5,268 bases of DNA from Chloroflexota bacterium (GTDB taxonomy: Bacteria > Chloroflexota > Anaerolineae > Anaerolineales > Anaerolineaceae): positions 1 to 5,268 of the forward strand of contig DSBE01000279.1 of NCBI GenBank assembly GCA_011053085.1, written 5' to 3'. Under the pieces are notes generated by a model. That model made no database searches. It was not told the origin of the DNA and was given only the letters and a program-made list of their open reading frames with translations. A program made the position numbers and the translations under genes. Below, in pieces: positions 1 to 5,254 of the stretch. Every line of letters starts with the position of its first letter. Position 1 is the stretch's first letter.

Positions 1-413
1 TTCCAGGTGCCGTCTTCTTCCACCAGGCTGATCAATAGATCTTTGACACTAAGGTCGCCGAATTGCAGGCGTACAACCGCTCTGTCTGCCTCAGCACTGA
101 CATCTACGCTGAAATTTGAGAGAATGTCCTGCGCCATCGGAACCGGGTCAAAGAACAAGTTTCCTTCCACCAACGTGACCAGTTTTGCGAAGAAAGCTTG
201 CAAGAGATAACCGCTGTCGCGATAGGCGCCTTCTGACAACCTGTTGTGGAAGGATTCTTTGGCGGGATAGCTGATGTAGCCCAGATACCGGTCATAAAAG
301 CCTTCAGCGACCTTTGCGCGTGATTGCGCGTCTTGCGCCGGAACCATGCTGGAGCAGGCTTGCACGAGCAAGAGCACAGCCACCATGGACAGCAAGGTTA
401 TTTTTTTATACAT
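1..413 (-). CDS. DUF3828-like lipoprotein, partial (C-terminus beyond left edge)
   Basis: The reading frame is open for 137 codons from ATG at 413 down to the window edge. A good ribosome-binding site, AAAGGAG, lies 7 nt upstream. The N-terminus is a lipoprotein signal: MYKK, a hydrophobic stretch at about residues 5-17, and a lipobox-like VQAC with the cysteine at residue 20, so the product is probably exported and lipid-anchored. The rest resembles the DUF3828 pattern as I remember it: FYDRYLGYI (39-47), then EGAYRDSGYLL (61-71), then DPVPMAQDI (89-97), then a beta-rich stretch ending in LVEEDGTW (130-137). Function is unknown for this family; it has a small cystatin/NTF2-like look. It lies 166 bp downstream of the permease gene on the same strand but has its own ribosome-binding site, so co-transcription is uncertain. 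The family call is from pattern memory, while the coding call and lipoprotein signal are seen directly. Confidence 0.8.
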   Translation of the reverse strand, partial: MYKKITLLSMVAVLLLVQACSSMVPAQDAQSRAKVAEGFYDRYLGYISYPAKESFHNRLSEGAYRDSGYLLQAFFAKLVTLVEGNLFFDPVPMAQDILSNFSVDVSAEADRAVVRLQFGDLSVKDLLISLVEEDGTW

Positions 414-513
414 GATCTTTCTCCTTTTGTGAAAATAGTGTTCGTTTTCCTTCGTTTGAGCGACAACTATACAATAAAACATTTGCCCCTCCCTGACACC
501 CTGCCAGAGAAGG

Positions 514-548
514 AAAAAATACCCTACTTTGGGAGGATTTTTTATCCT
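514..548 (-). terminator. possible weak terminator after the permease gene
   Basis: Read on the minus strand, a 5-bp hairpin AGGAT/ATCCT (loop 5 nt, 534-548) is followed by CCC-N6-GGG (533-522) and then TA plus six T's (521-514). The GC stem is only 3 bp, so the structure is marginal. It lies between the permease stop and the lipoprotein start, where a terminator would be expected. Confidence 0.25.
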
Positions 549-579
549 GTACGAAAGTCTGAATGGTGCAAATTGCCTA

Positions 580-2928
580 TCAGAACGGGAAGACAAATGG
601 CATCATCAGAAAACTGACCACAAAAACGATCAGCGCGATGGGGATGCCGTTCTTCACATAATCGGTATAGCGATAACCGCCCGGGCTCATCACCAGCATA
701 TTGGCGGCATGCGAGACCGGCGTCATAAAACTGGAAGCCACCATGTAGGCAATGCCCATCACGAATGGCAGCGGTGATACCCCCAGGTTGGTTGCGGTAA
801 CCATGGCGATAGGGGTCATAATGACGGCATTGACCACCCCGGGAATCAAAGCGTTCAACACCAGGGTCAGCAGCATGATCCCGCCCAGAATGGCATGAAC
901 GCCAAAATCACCGATGGTGCTGATGACGCCATTGGCCAAGAATTGCGCTGCACCGCTTTGCTGCATCGCCATCCCCAATGACAGCATGGAACCCAAAATA
1001 AAGATTGCTTTCCAGTTAATGGCGCGGTAGGCTTCATCCATATCCAGGCAGCCGGTGATTACCATCATAGCGGCTCCGGCGATGGCAGCAATTGATATCG
1101 GGAGCAGGCGTGAGATCACGAGCCCGATCACGGCGACCATGATCACCGCCGCTACCGGTGCTTTGTCCAAACGCGGTTGCTCCTGCACATCCATGCGCAT
1201 TACAACGAAATCGGGTTCTTTGGCGAGCAATGCAAAGCGTTCCCTCCGCCCATAACATAGCAACCCATCTCCGTTTTGCAGAGGCAGGTCGGAAAGTGCT
1301 GTGCGGTAAGGCCTATCTCCATGCCAGATGGCCAGGACCGAGATACCAAATTTCTCGCGGAAATGGATGTCCTGCAAGGTCTTGCCACCCAGGCTGCCAT
1401 GCGGTGAAAGAATTACCTCAACCATGACATAATCATCATATTCAAGTTCAGCTGCCTTAACGTCGACATCTACTTCGATAGAAAGATTGCGCAAACCATC
1501 CAACGCGTCAATATCTGTGGGATGACCTGATACAATCATCCTATCACCCGCAGCTAACTCAGTATCAGCTTTAGACAGAGTCCATTCTTCTAAACCGCGT
1601 TGAATGGTCAGCACCGAAATGCCATAGACTTCTCCCAAACGTACTTCTTGTAAAGATTTACCAGCCAGTGCTGAGCCTTCAGGGATGGTGATGAACAGCA
1701 GGCGTTCGGACAGATGGTATTCAGAAGTTTTGTCCTGGGTCAACATACGAAAATCAGGCTCCTGGCTGAACGCTTCCAAGTGGTTGGACTGCCCTTCCAA
1801 TAACAGATAATCACCCTGCTGCAGCGGAATGTGATTCAACCTGGTGCGAAAAAAACGCTTGCCGCGGCGGATGGCGATCACGTTGACCTGATACATTCGG
1901 CGAAAATCAATACTTGCCAGGGTCTGGTTCAGCAATGGGGACTGATCAGACAGCCGGAACTCAGCCAGATAGATGTGATTACTCAAAATTTGATCAAGAG
2001 CCGGTACATCTTCCTCGATATCAAAGAGCCGCGCCTGGGTCAATTGGTTTAACTGGTCTAAACGCCCCAGCGCCAGCAGACGGTCGCCGGCTTCCAATTT
2101 CATATCTGTTGTGGGAGAATAACGGTGACCATTGGCACGTTTTATGCGCAAAACGGTCAACCCCAGGGTGTGACCGATGCGGCTTTCATTAATCGTCATA
2201 CCGACAAGAGGGTTGCCCGCGGGGATGGTCAGCAGCGCCAGCCGTTCTTCGATGCCATACAGGCTGTGCAGGTCTTCGCCATTGCCGTTCCTTGCCGCGC
2301 TTGATTGCGGGGTCTGTCGCTGCGGCAGCAAGCGGTGTCCGATCACATTCATATACATCAGCACGGCTGCCAGGATGACCAGACCGATGGGGGTGAAACT
2401 GAAGAATTCCAGCGGCGGCAATCCCGCCTCATACAGGTAGCCGCTCACCACCAGGTTGGAAGAAGTGCCAAACAACACCAGCATGCCTCCCAACAGCGCG
2501 CCATACGCCATGGGCATCAACAAGCGCGAAGCCGCACGTTTGGTACGGCGGGCGATATTGATGGTCACCGGCAGGAACATGGCTGCCGCGCCATTGATAT
2601 TCATCACCGAAGTCACCAGTGCGGTGCTGACGATCAAAACACTCATCAGTCCTTTTTCCGATTTGCCTGAAAGCCGCACCACCTGCCTGCCCAACATGGT
2701 TGCCACACCGGTGCGCGCCAATCCTGCTGAAAGGATGTAGACCGCCCAGATGGTCACTACCGCCGAATTGCCAAAGCCAGCAATGGCGTCTTGTGGTGTG
2801 ACCAGGCCGCTGACCACCACCGCCACAAGCACCATTAATGCCACCACGTCTGCCCGCAGCCATTCGGTGATGAAGAACAGCGTAGCGGCAGCCAGGATGG
2901 CAAAGGTCAGGAGTATGTCGGTATTCAC
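580..2928 (-). CDS. SLC13/DASS-type permease with four tandem RCK_C domains
   Basis: A 782-residue inner-membrane transporter of the divalent anion:Na+ symporter (SLC13) superfamily. The N-terminal half has about seven hydrophobic segments (roughly residues 3-21, 28-43, 56-72, 93-109, 112-127, 136-152, 177-197), including FGTSSNLVVSGYL (153-165), close to the family GTSTNLLVSG. A soluble middle part holds four repeats of RCK_C/TrkA_C type at about 223-300, 315-390, 404-480 and 500-573. Each has an 'L.G..L.....R...G..V..I.RG' core and an 'L..GD.LL..G' end. The C-terminal half (590-782) has about seven more segments and the family-like TPVSHAANMLVMSPGGYRYTDY (736-757). RCK_C domains usually bind ligands or ions and gate transport. 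Two such domains are common in this family; four is more than usual. The substrate cannot be told. The only possible start in this frame after the upstream TAG is GTG at 2928, with no Shine-Dalgarno. The gene is divergent from the lyase gene. Confidence 0.9.
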   Translation of the reverse strand: MNTDILLTFAILAAATLFFITEWLRADVVALMVLVAVVVSGLVTPQDAIAGFGNSAVVTIWAVYILSAGLARTGVATMLGRQVVRLSGKSEKGLMSVLIVSTALVTSVMNINGAAAMFLPVTINIARRTKRAASRLLMPMAYGALLGGMLVLFGTSSNLVVSGYLYEAGLPPLEFFSFTPIGLVILAAVLMYMNVIGHRLLPQRQTPQSSAARNGNGEDLHSLYGIEERLALLTIPAGNPLVGMTINESRIGHTLGLTVLRIKRANGHRYSPTTDMKLEAGDRLLALGRLDQLNQLTQARLFDIEEDVPALDQILSNHIYLAEFRLSDQSPLLNQTLASIDFRRMYQVNVIAIRRGKRFFRTRLNHIPLQQGDYLLLEGQSNHLEAFSQEPDFRMLTQDKTSEYHLSERLLFITIPEGSALAGKSLQEVRLGEVYGISVLTIQRGLEEWTLSKADTELAAGDRMIVSGHPTDIDALDGLRNLSIEVDVDVKAAELEYDDYVMVEVILSPHGSLGGKTLQDIHFREKFGISVLAIWHGDRPYRTALSDLPLQNGDGLLCYGRRERFALLAKEPDFVVMRMDVQEQPRLDKAPVAAVIMVAVIGLVISRLLPISIAAIAGAAMMVITGCLDMDEAYRAINWKAIFILGSMLSLGMAMQQSGAAQFLANGVISTIGDFGVHAILGGIMLLTLVLNALIPGVVNAVIMTPIAMVTATNLGVSPLPFVMGIAYMVASSFMTPVSHAANMLVMSPGGYRYTDYVKNGIPIALIVFVVSFLMMPFVFPF

Positions 2929-2960
2929 GAATAACGGCGGAAAAGGGATTGGTTTATCAT
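2925..2960 (-). other. 11-codon upstream ORF overlapping the permease start (candidate)
   Basis: On the minus strand ATG at 2960 opens an ORF encoding MINQSLFRRYS. It ends at TGA (2927-2925), sharing bases with the permease GTG (2928-2926) as GTGA. The ATG lies only about 5-7 nt after the start site predicted from the TATAAT at 2976-2971, so it would be nearly leaderless. It could deliver ribosomes to the permease start, which lacks a ribosome-binding site. The arrangement is seen directly; translation is inferred. Confidence 0.3.
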
Positions 2961-2970
2961 GCCACTAAAA

Positions 2971-2976
2971 ATTATA
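2971..2976 (-). promoter_or_regulatory. -10 box of putative permease promoter
   Basis: A perfect TATAAT is read on the minus strand, 43 bp upstream of the permease GTG. No good -35 hexamer is found at 16-18 bp spacing (ATTTCT at 17 bp). The call rests on the -10 match and its position in the divergent intergenic region. Confidence 0.4.
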
Positions 2977-3022
2977 CACTATGGCTTCGGATGAGAAATA
3001 TCTATCAATCTTGTGCATTCCT

Positions 3023-3050
3023 TTGTTTTTTTACGGCATGCCGTTATAAT
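3023..3050 (+). promoter_or_regulatory. putative promoter of the lyase leader
   Basis: A perfect -10 TATAAT lies at 3045-3050. A partial -35, TTGTTT (3023-3028, 3 of 6 consensus bases), lies 16 bp upstream. Transcription would start near 3057, giving a 5' leader of about 217 nt before the lyase ATG. The poor -35, together with a palindrome filling the spacer, suits a regulated promoter. Confidence 0.5.
3033..3044. promoter_or_regulatory. perfect 12-bp palindrome, putative operator
   Basis: ACGGCATGCCGT is a perfect palindrome without spacer, ending exactly one base before the TATAAT of the lyase promoter. It therefore sits in the -35/-10 spacer, a classic place for a dimeric repressor (or a MerR-type activator) to bind. 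With no loop it cannot work as an RNA hairpin as it stands. The protein that binds is unknown and no regulator gene is present in the window. Confidence 0.5.
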
Positions 3051-3056
3051 GTCACA

Positions 3057-3236
3057 AAATCAGAAACAGACCCTGATGACTTTATCGTTCAACAATTCCT
3101 ATGCTTATTATTATCCCAAGCCAGCCAGACTTCTGTTTGGAAGGTCGTTGGGTAGTGTGTGGTTGATGAATACCTGATTTGATTCCATCCTCACCTGTAG
3201 AGAGCGAGCCAATCCATACGGATGGCTCGTTTTTTG
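3057..3236 (+). ncRNA. candidate attenuator leader or small RNA upstream of the lyase
   Basis: From the predicted start near 3057 to the terminator U-tract is about 180 nt of transcribed leader with no convincing gene. No plus-strand gene lies upstream in the intergenic region, so the terminator at 3201-3235 must act on this leader. That is the layout of a riboswitch, leader-peptide attenuator or free-standing small RNA. Possible alternative pairings: CCCAA (3115-3119) with TTGGG (3148-3152); GTTGGGT (3147-3153) with ACCCAAC (3245-3251) beyond the terminator; and CCATCC (3185-3190) with GGATGG (3220-3225), which would break the terminator stem. I could not match it to a known riboswitch class; no T-box consensus is visible. 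Confidence 0.45.
3101..3166 (+). other. 21-codon ORF in the leader, candidate leader peptide
   Basis: ATG at 3101 opens a frame encoding 21 residues, MLIIIPSQPDFCLEGRWVVCG, ending in TGA at 3164-3166, about 35 nt before the terminator stem. It has one Trp, one Phe and two Cys codons, and no Tyr. Position and length suit a leader peptide, and tryptophanase operons are classically controlled by one (TnaC). However, no ribosome-binding site precedes the ATG, and the TnaC pattern of a Trp twelve residues before a terminal Pro is absent. Chance is a fair explanation. Confidence 0.25.
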
Positions 3237-3240
3237 TTTT
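3201..3240 (+). terminator. strong Rho-independent terminator inside the lyase leader
   Basis: CGAGCC (3205-3210) pairs with GGCTCG (3224-3229). ATCC (3212-3215) pairs with GGAT (3220-3223) around an ATAC tetraloop, with A3211 bulged. This gives a 10-bp stem followed by six T's (3230-3235), G and four more T's. The minus-strand side has no U-tract, so it acts in the plus direction only. It ends about 20 bp before the lyase ribosome-binding site. Confidence 0.85.
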
Positions 3241-3273
3241 CATAACCCAACCAACTTTATAGGAGAAGTAAAC

Positions 3274-4716
3274 ATGCAAATCACATTATCGTCTGGAAAA
3301 ACCATCCCCATGGAAATGCACAAGGTGCGCATTGTGCAACAAACCTGGCTGCACCCAATAGATCGGCGCCATCGAGCCATGCAGGAGGCAGGCTTTAATA
3401 CCTTCCTGCTGCGCAGCCGCGACATCTTTCTAGATATGCTCACGGACAGCGGCACAAACGCCATGAGCGACAACCAGCTAGCGGCCATGATGGTGTCAGA
3501 TGATGCTTATGCGGGCAGCGAAAGCTTTTTCAAACTGGCTGACGCGGTAAAGGAGATGTTGGGGTTCGCTCTCACCATCCCCGTGCATCAGGGACGCGCC
3601 GCTGAACACCTCATCGCCAAAACCTTTGTCAAGCCTGGTCAAGCCTGCATTATGAATTACCACTTCACCACCACCAAAGCCCATTTTGAGATGGCAGGCG
3701 GGGTGGTATTGGAACTGTATCAAGACGAAGCGCTGAAAACTCAAAGCGACAACCCATTCAAAGGGGATATCGATCTGGATAAACTTACCAAAACGATAGA
3801 TGAACTTGGGGCAGAAAACGTAGCATTCATCCGCATGGAAGCCACAACCAACCTGATCGGCGGACAACCTTTTTCCATGCGTAACCTACAAGCTGTGCGT
3901 GAAATCTGCAACCAGCACAACATTATGCTGGTATTCGATGGTTCATTGCTGATGGAAAATGCTTTCTTTATTCAGCAGCGCGAACAGCCGGAGCGCAATG
4001 TGGCAGATATTGCCAGAGAAATGATGACAATGGTTGACCTTTATTATATGTCCGCCCGCAAAGGCCCCGCTGTGCGCGGCGGCATGATTGCTATGAATGA
4101 CCAGGCACTGTTTGATCGCCTGCTGCCGCTGGTGCCGCTTTTTGAAGGGTTTTCCACCTACGGTGGCATGTCAACCAAAGAAATTGAAGCTATGGCAGTT
4201 GGTTTGCGCGAGATGCTGTCTGGTGATATCGCCGGCTCAGGGGCTGAGATGGTGGCATTCTTTGTCAGGCGCATGGTGGAAGAAAATCTACCAGTGGTCA
4301 CACCCGCCGGAGGACTGGCCTGCCATGTTGACGTGAGCCGTTTTCTACCACACATTCCCCAGACTGAATATCCTGCCGGAGCGCTGGCGGCTGCATTTTT
4401 TCTGGTATCTGGTGTGCGTGGTATGGAACGCGGCACCATCTCAACCGATCGTGACATAGACGGAAATGATGTGCCTGCGGGGGTCGAGTTGATGCGCCTG
4501 GCTTTGCCGCGGCGTGTGTATACCATGTCACACATTGAATATGCTGTTGACCGCCTGAAATGGTTGTTTGAGCACCGTGAATTGGTAAGAGGGCTGACCT
4601 GGATTTCTGAACCGCCGGTGTTGCGTTTCTTCTTTGGCAGGCTCGCCCCCATCGGACAATGGGATGTACAGCTGCGAAAAGCATTTTGCACTGAGTTTGG
4701 GGATGACGCCATGTAA
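3274..4716 (+). CDS. tyrosine phenol-lyase/tryptophanase-family PLP-dependent beta-eliminating lyase
   Basis: A 480-residue cytoplasmic enzyme of PLP fold type I. The family splits tyrosine or tryptophan into phenol or indole plus pyruvate and ammonia. The start is firm: AGGAG lies 8 nt before the ATG. Against remembered Citrobacter tyrosine phenol-lyase (TPL) it aligns end to end: LLTDSGTNAMSD (55-66), DAYAGS (77-82), HQGR (105-108), FTTT (131-134), GGQP (196-199), YGGM (296-299), GVRGMERG (380-387), LPRRVYT (411-417). Kept: Tyr79, Arg108, Thr132, Asn193, Asp222, Ser260, the PLP lysine Lys263, Arg386, Arg413-414, Phe452. MERG and PRRVYT favour TPL over tryptophanase. Changed: the TPL Arg217 position is Leu225, the GGHA histidine is Leu348, the Lys preceding the PLP lysine is Arg262, and cation-site Glu69 and Asn262 are Asp77 and Arg268 with one residue deleted. 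About 20 extra C-terminal residues are present. The true substrate is therefore uncertain; automatic pipelines would probably call it tryptophanase. Confidence 0.88.
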   Translation: MQITLSSGKTIPMEMHKVRIVQQTWLHPIDRRHRAMQEAGFNTFLLRSRDIFLDMLTDSGTNAMSDNQLAAMMVSDDAYAGSESFFKLADAVKEMLGFALTIPVHQGRAAEHLIAKTFVKPGQACIMNYHFTTTKAHFEMAGGVVLELYQDEALKTQSDNPFKGDIDLDKLTKTIDELGAENVAFIRMEATTNLIGGQPFSMRNLQAVREICNQHNIMLVFDGSLLMENAFFIQQREQPERNVADIAREMMTMVDLYYMSARKGPAVRGGMIAMNDQALFDRLLPLVPLFEGFSTYGGMSTKEIEAMAVGLREMLSGDIAGSGAEMVAFFVRRMVEENLPVVTPAGGLACHVDVSRFLPHIPQTEYPAGALAAAFFLVSGVRGMERGTISTDRDIDGNDVPAGVELMRLALPRRVYTMSHIEYAVDRLKWLFEHRELVRGLTWISEPPVLRFFFGRLAPIGQWDVQLRKAFCTEFGDDAM

Positions 4717-4752
4717 TTGTTTGTTTGTCTGCCATCCGGTACAAAGAAAATG

Positions 4753-4794
4753 ATATACCGTTGTGTTTTTCTCCAGCCTTACACAACGGTATAT
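4753..4794. repeat. perfect 14-bp inverted repeat with 14-nt spacer
   Basis: ATATACCGTTGTGT (4753-4766) is the exact reverse complement of 4781-4794. The spacer is 4767-4780. It lies 36 bp after the lyase stop. As RNA it would be a stable hairpin that could protect the lyase mRNA 3' end, but no U-tract follows on the plus strand, so it is not a standard terminator. The right arm covers the putative -35 of the next gene, so it may instead be an operator. Confidence 0.7.
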
Positions 4795-4808
4795 TTCAAT
4801 ACTATAAT
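4780..4808 (+). promoter_or_regulatory. putative promoter of the small gene
   Basis: TACACA (4780-4785, 4 of 6 matches to TTGACA) and a perfect TATAAT (4803-4808) are separated by 17 bp. Transcription would start near 4815, giving a leader of about 27 nt before the ATG at 4842. The -35 overlaps the right arm of the inverted repeat. Confidence 0.5.
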
Positions 4809-4841
4809 ATTTGCAGCCAAACTGTTAATGAAGGAAAGGTT

Positions 4842-5141
4842 ATGACCAACACCATTGCCGTGATCGAGGCGCGGGCAGTGCTGCGGGCCATGTTGGCGTC
4901 CTTGGGCTATGAATACATGCTGTGGCAGGAATGGAAAGAAGGTTTCGCGCGCTGGTTGGAGAACCGCATGCAGTCAGCCCTGAACCTGTCCCTCAACCAG
5001 GGCGGTGGGCATGAGCCGTTCACCTGCGTCAGTTTCTATGCCCATGGCGCCGGGTTGATTGATCTGCTGGCAAAGAATGATCCGGCGCTGGTCAACGACC
5101 TGGAAGGACTATTCCGCCATATGGATGGACTTAGCCATTGA
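4842..5141 (+). CDS. small protein of unknown function (99 aa)
   Basis: ATG at 4842 is preceded by AAGGA with 6 nt spacing, a good ribosome-binding site. The same frame extends upstream to a TTG at 4725, but that extension crosses the inverted repeat and the promoter, so the ATG is preferred. The product begins MTNTIAVIEARAVL and looks soluble: there is no signal peptide or membrane span. A probably helical first part (about residues 1-45) includes MLWQEWKEGFARWLENRM with three tryptophans. A glycine-rich link, NQGGGHEPF (52-60), leads to a second part with SFYAHGAGLIDLLAKNDPALVNDLEGLFRHM (64-94). I do not recognise the family. It follows the lyase by 125 bp and has its own promoter-like sequence, so it is probably a separate transcription unit. 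An adaptor or regulatory role is only a guess and is not claimed. Confidence 0.65.
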   Translation: MTNTIAVIEARAVLRAMLASLGYEYMLWQEWKEGFARWLENRMQSALNLSLNQGGGHEPFTCVSFYAHGAGLIDLLAKNDPALVNDLEGLFRHMDGLSH

Positions 5142-5150
5142 AAATAACGC

Positions 5151-5189
5151 CCTGCTGATTGCAGGATCTATTCCTGACAAAGGTTCAGG
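5151..5189 (+). repeat. two small tandem hairpins after the small gene
   Basis: CCTGC/GCAGG (5151-5165, loop 5 nt) and CCTGA/TCAGG (5173-5189, loop 7 nt) follow the stop at 5141 within 50 bp. Neither is followed by a run of T's, so they are at best processing or Rho-related structures and could be chance. Confidence 0.3.
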
Positions 5190-5220
5190 CTGGCACACAT
5201 TGACTCTACACTTTATCGGT

Positions 5221-5254
5221 GTTAATAAAAATTAATGAATATTAACCTTATAAT
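5221..5254 (+). promoter_or_regulatory. AT-rich putative operator and -10 box at the right edge
   Basis: GTTAATA (5221-5227) and TATTAAC (5240-5246) form a perfect 7-bp inverted repeat with a 12-bp spacer, and a palindromic ATTAAT (5231-5236) sits between them. The three TTAA cores start at 5222, 5232 and 5242, exactly 10 bp apart. A perfect TATAAT follows at 5249-5254, with no clear -35. This would be the control region of a gene lying beyond the window. Confidence 0.4.

Noticed and set aside
466..471. Minus-strand TATAGT as a promoter for the lipoprotein gene
   Set aside because: No -35-like hexamer is found at 16-18 bp (AGGGAG at 17 bp), so a separate promoter cannot be supported.
2949..3155. 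68-codon plus-strand frame in the divergent intergenic region
   Set aside because: It crosses the promoter and palindrome of the lyase leader, has no ribosome-binding site and shows no protein-like pattern.
3197..3209. TAG/GAG/GAG run in the leader as a TRAP-binding site
   Set aside because: Only three triplets are present; TRAP targets carry about eleven regularly spaced ones.
3628..3647. Tandem 10-bp repeat GTCAAGCCTG in the lyase, a possible duplication error
   Set aside because: The frame and spacing around VKPGQAC match the family alignment without insertion, so it is codon coincidence.
4158..4786. Minus-strand frames of 184 and 162 codons across the lyase
   Set aside because: They lie opposite a well-conserved enzyme frame, lack ribosome-binding sites and encode low-complexity Arg/Ser/Pro-rich products typical of shadow frames.
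4725..4841. TTG-initiated N-terminal extension of the small gene
   Set aside because: It spans the inverted repeat and the TATAAT box and has no ribosome-binding site, while the ATG at 4842 has AAGGA at good spacing.
5200..5228. TTGACT with TAATAA at 17 bp as a promoter
   Set aside because: The -10 match is only 3 of 6, and the better TATAAT at 5249 is too far from this -35.
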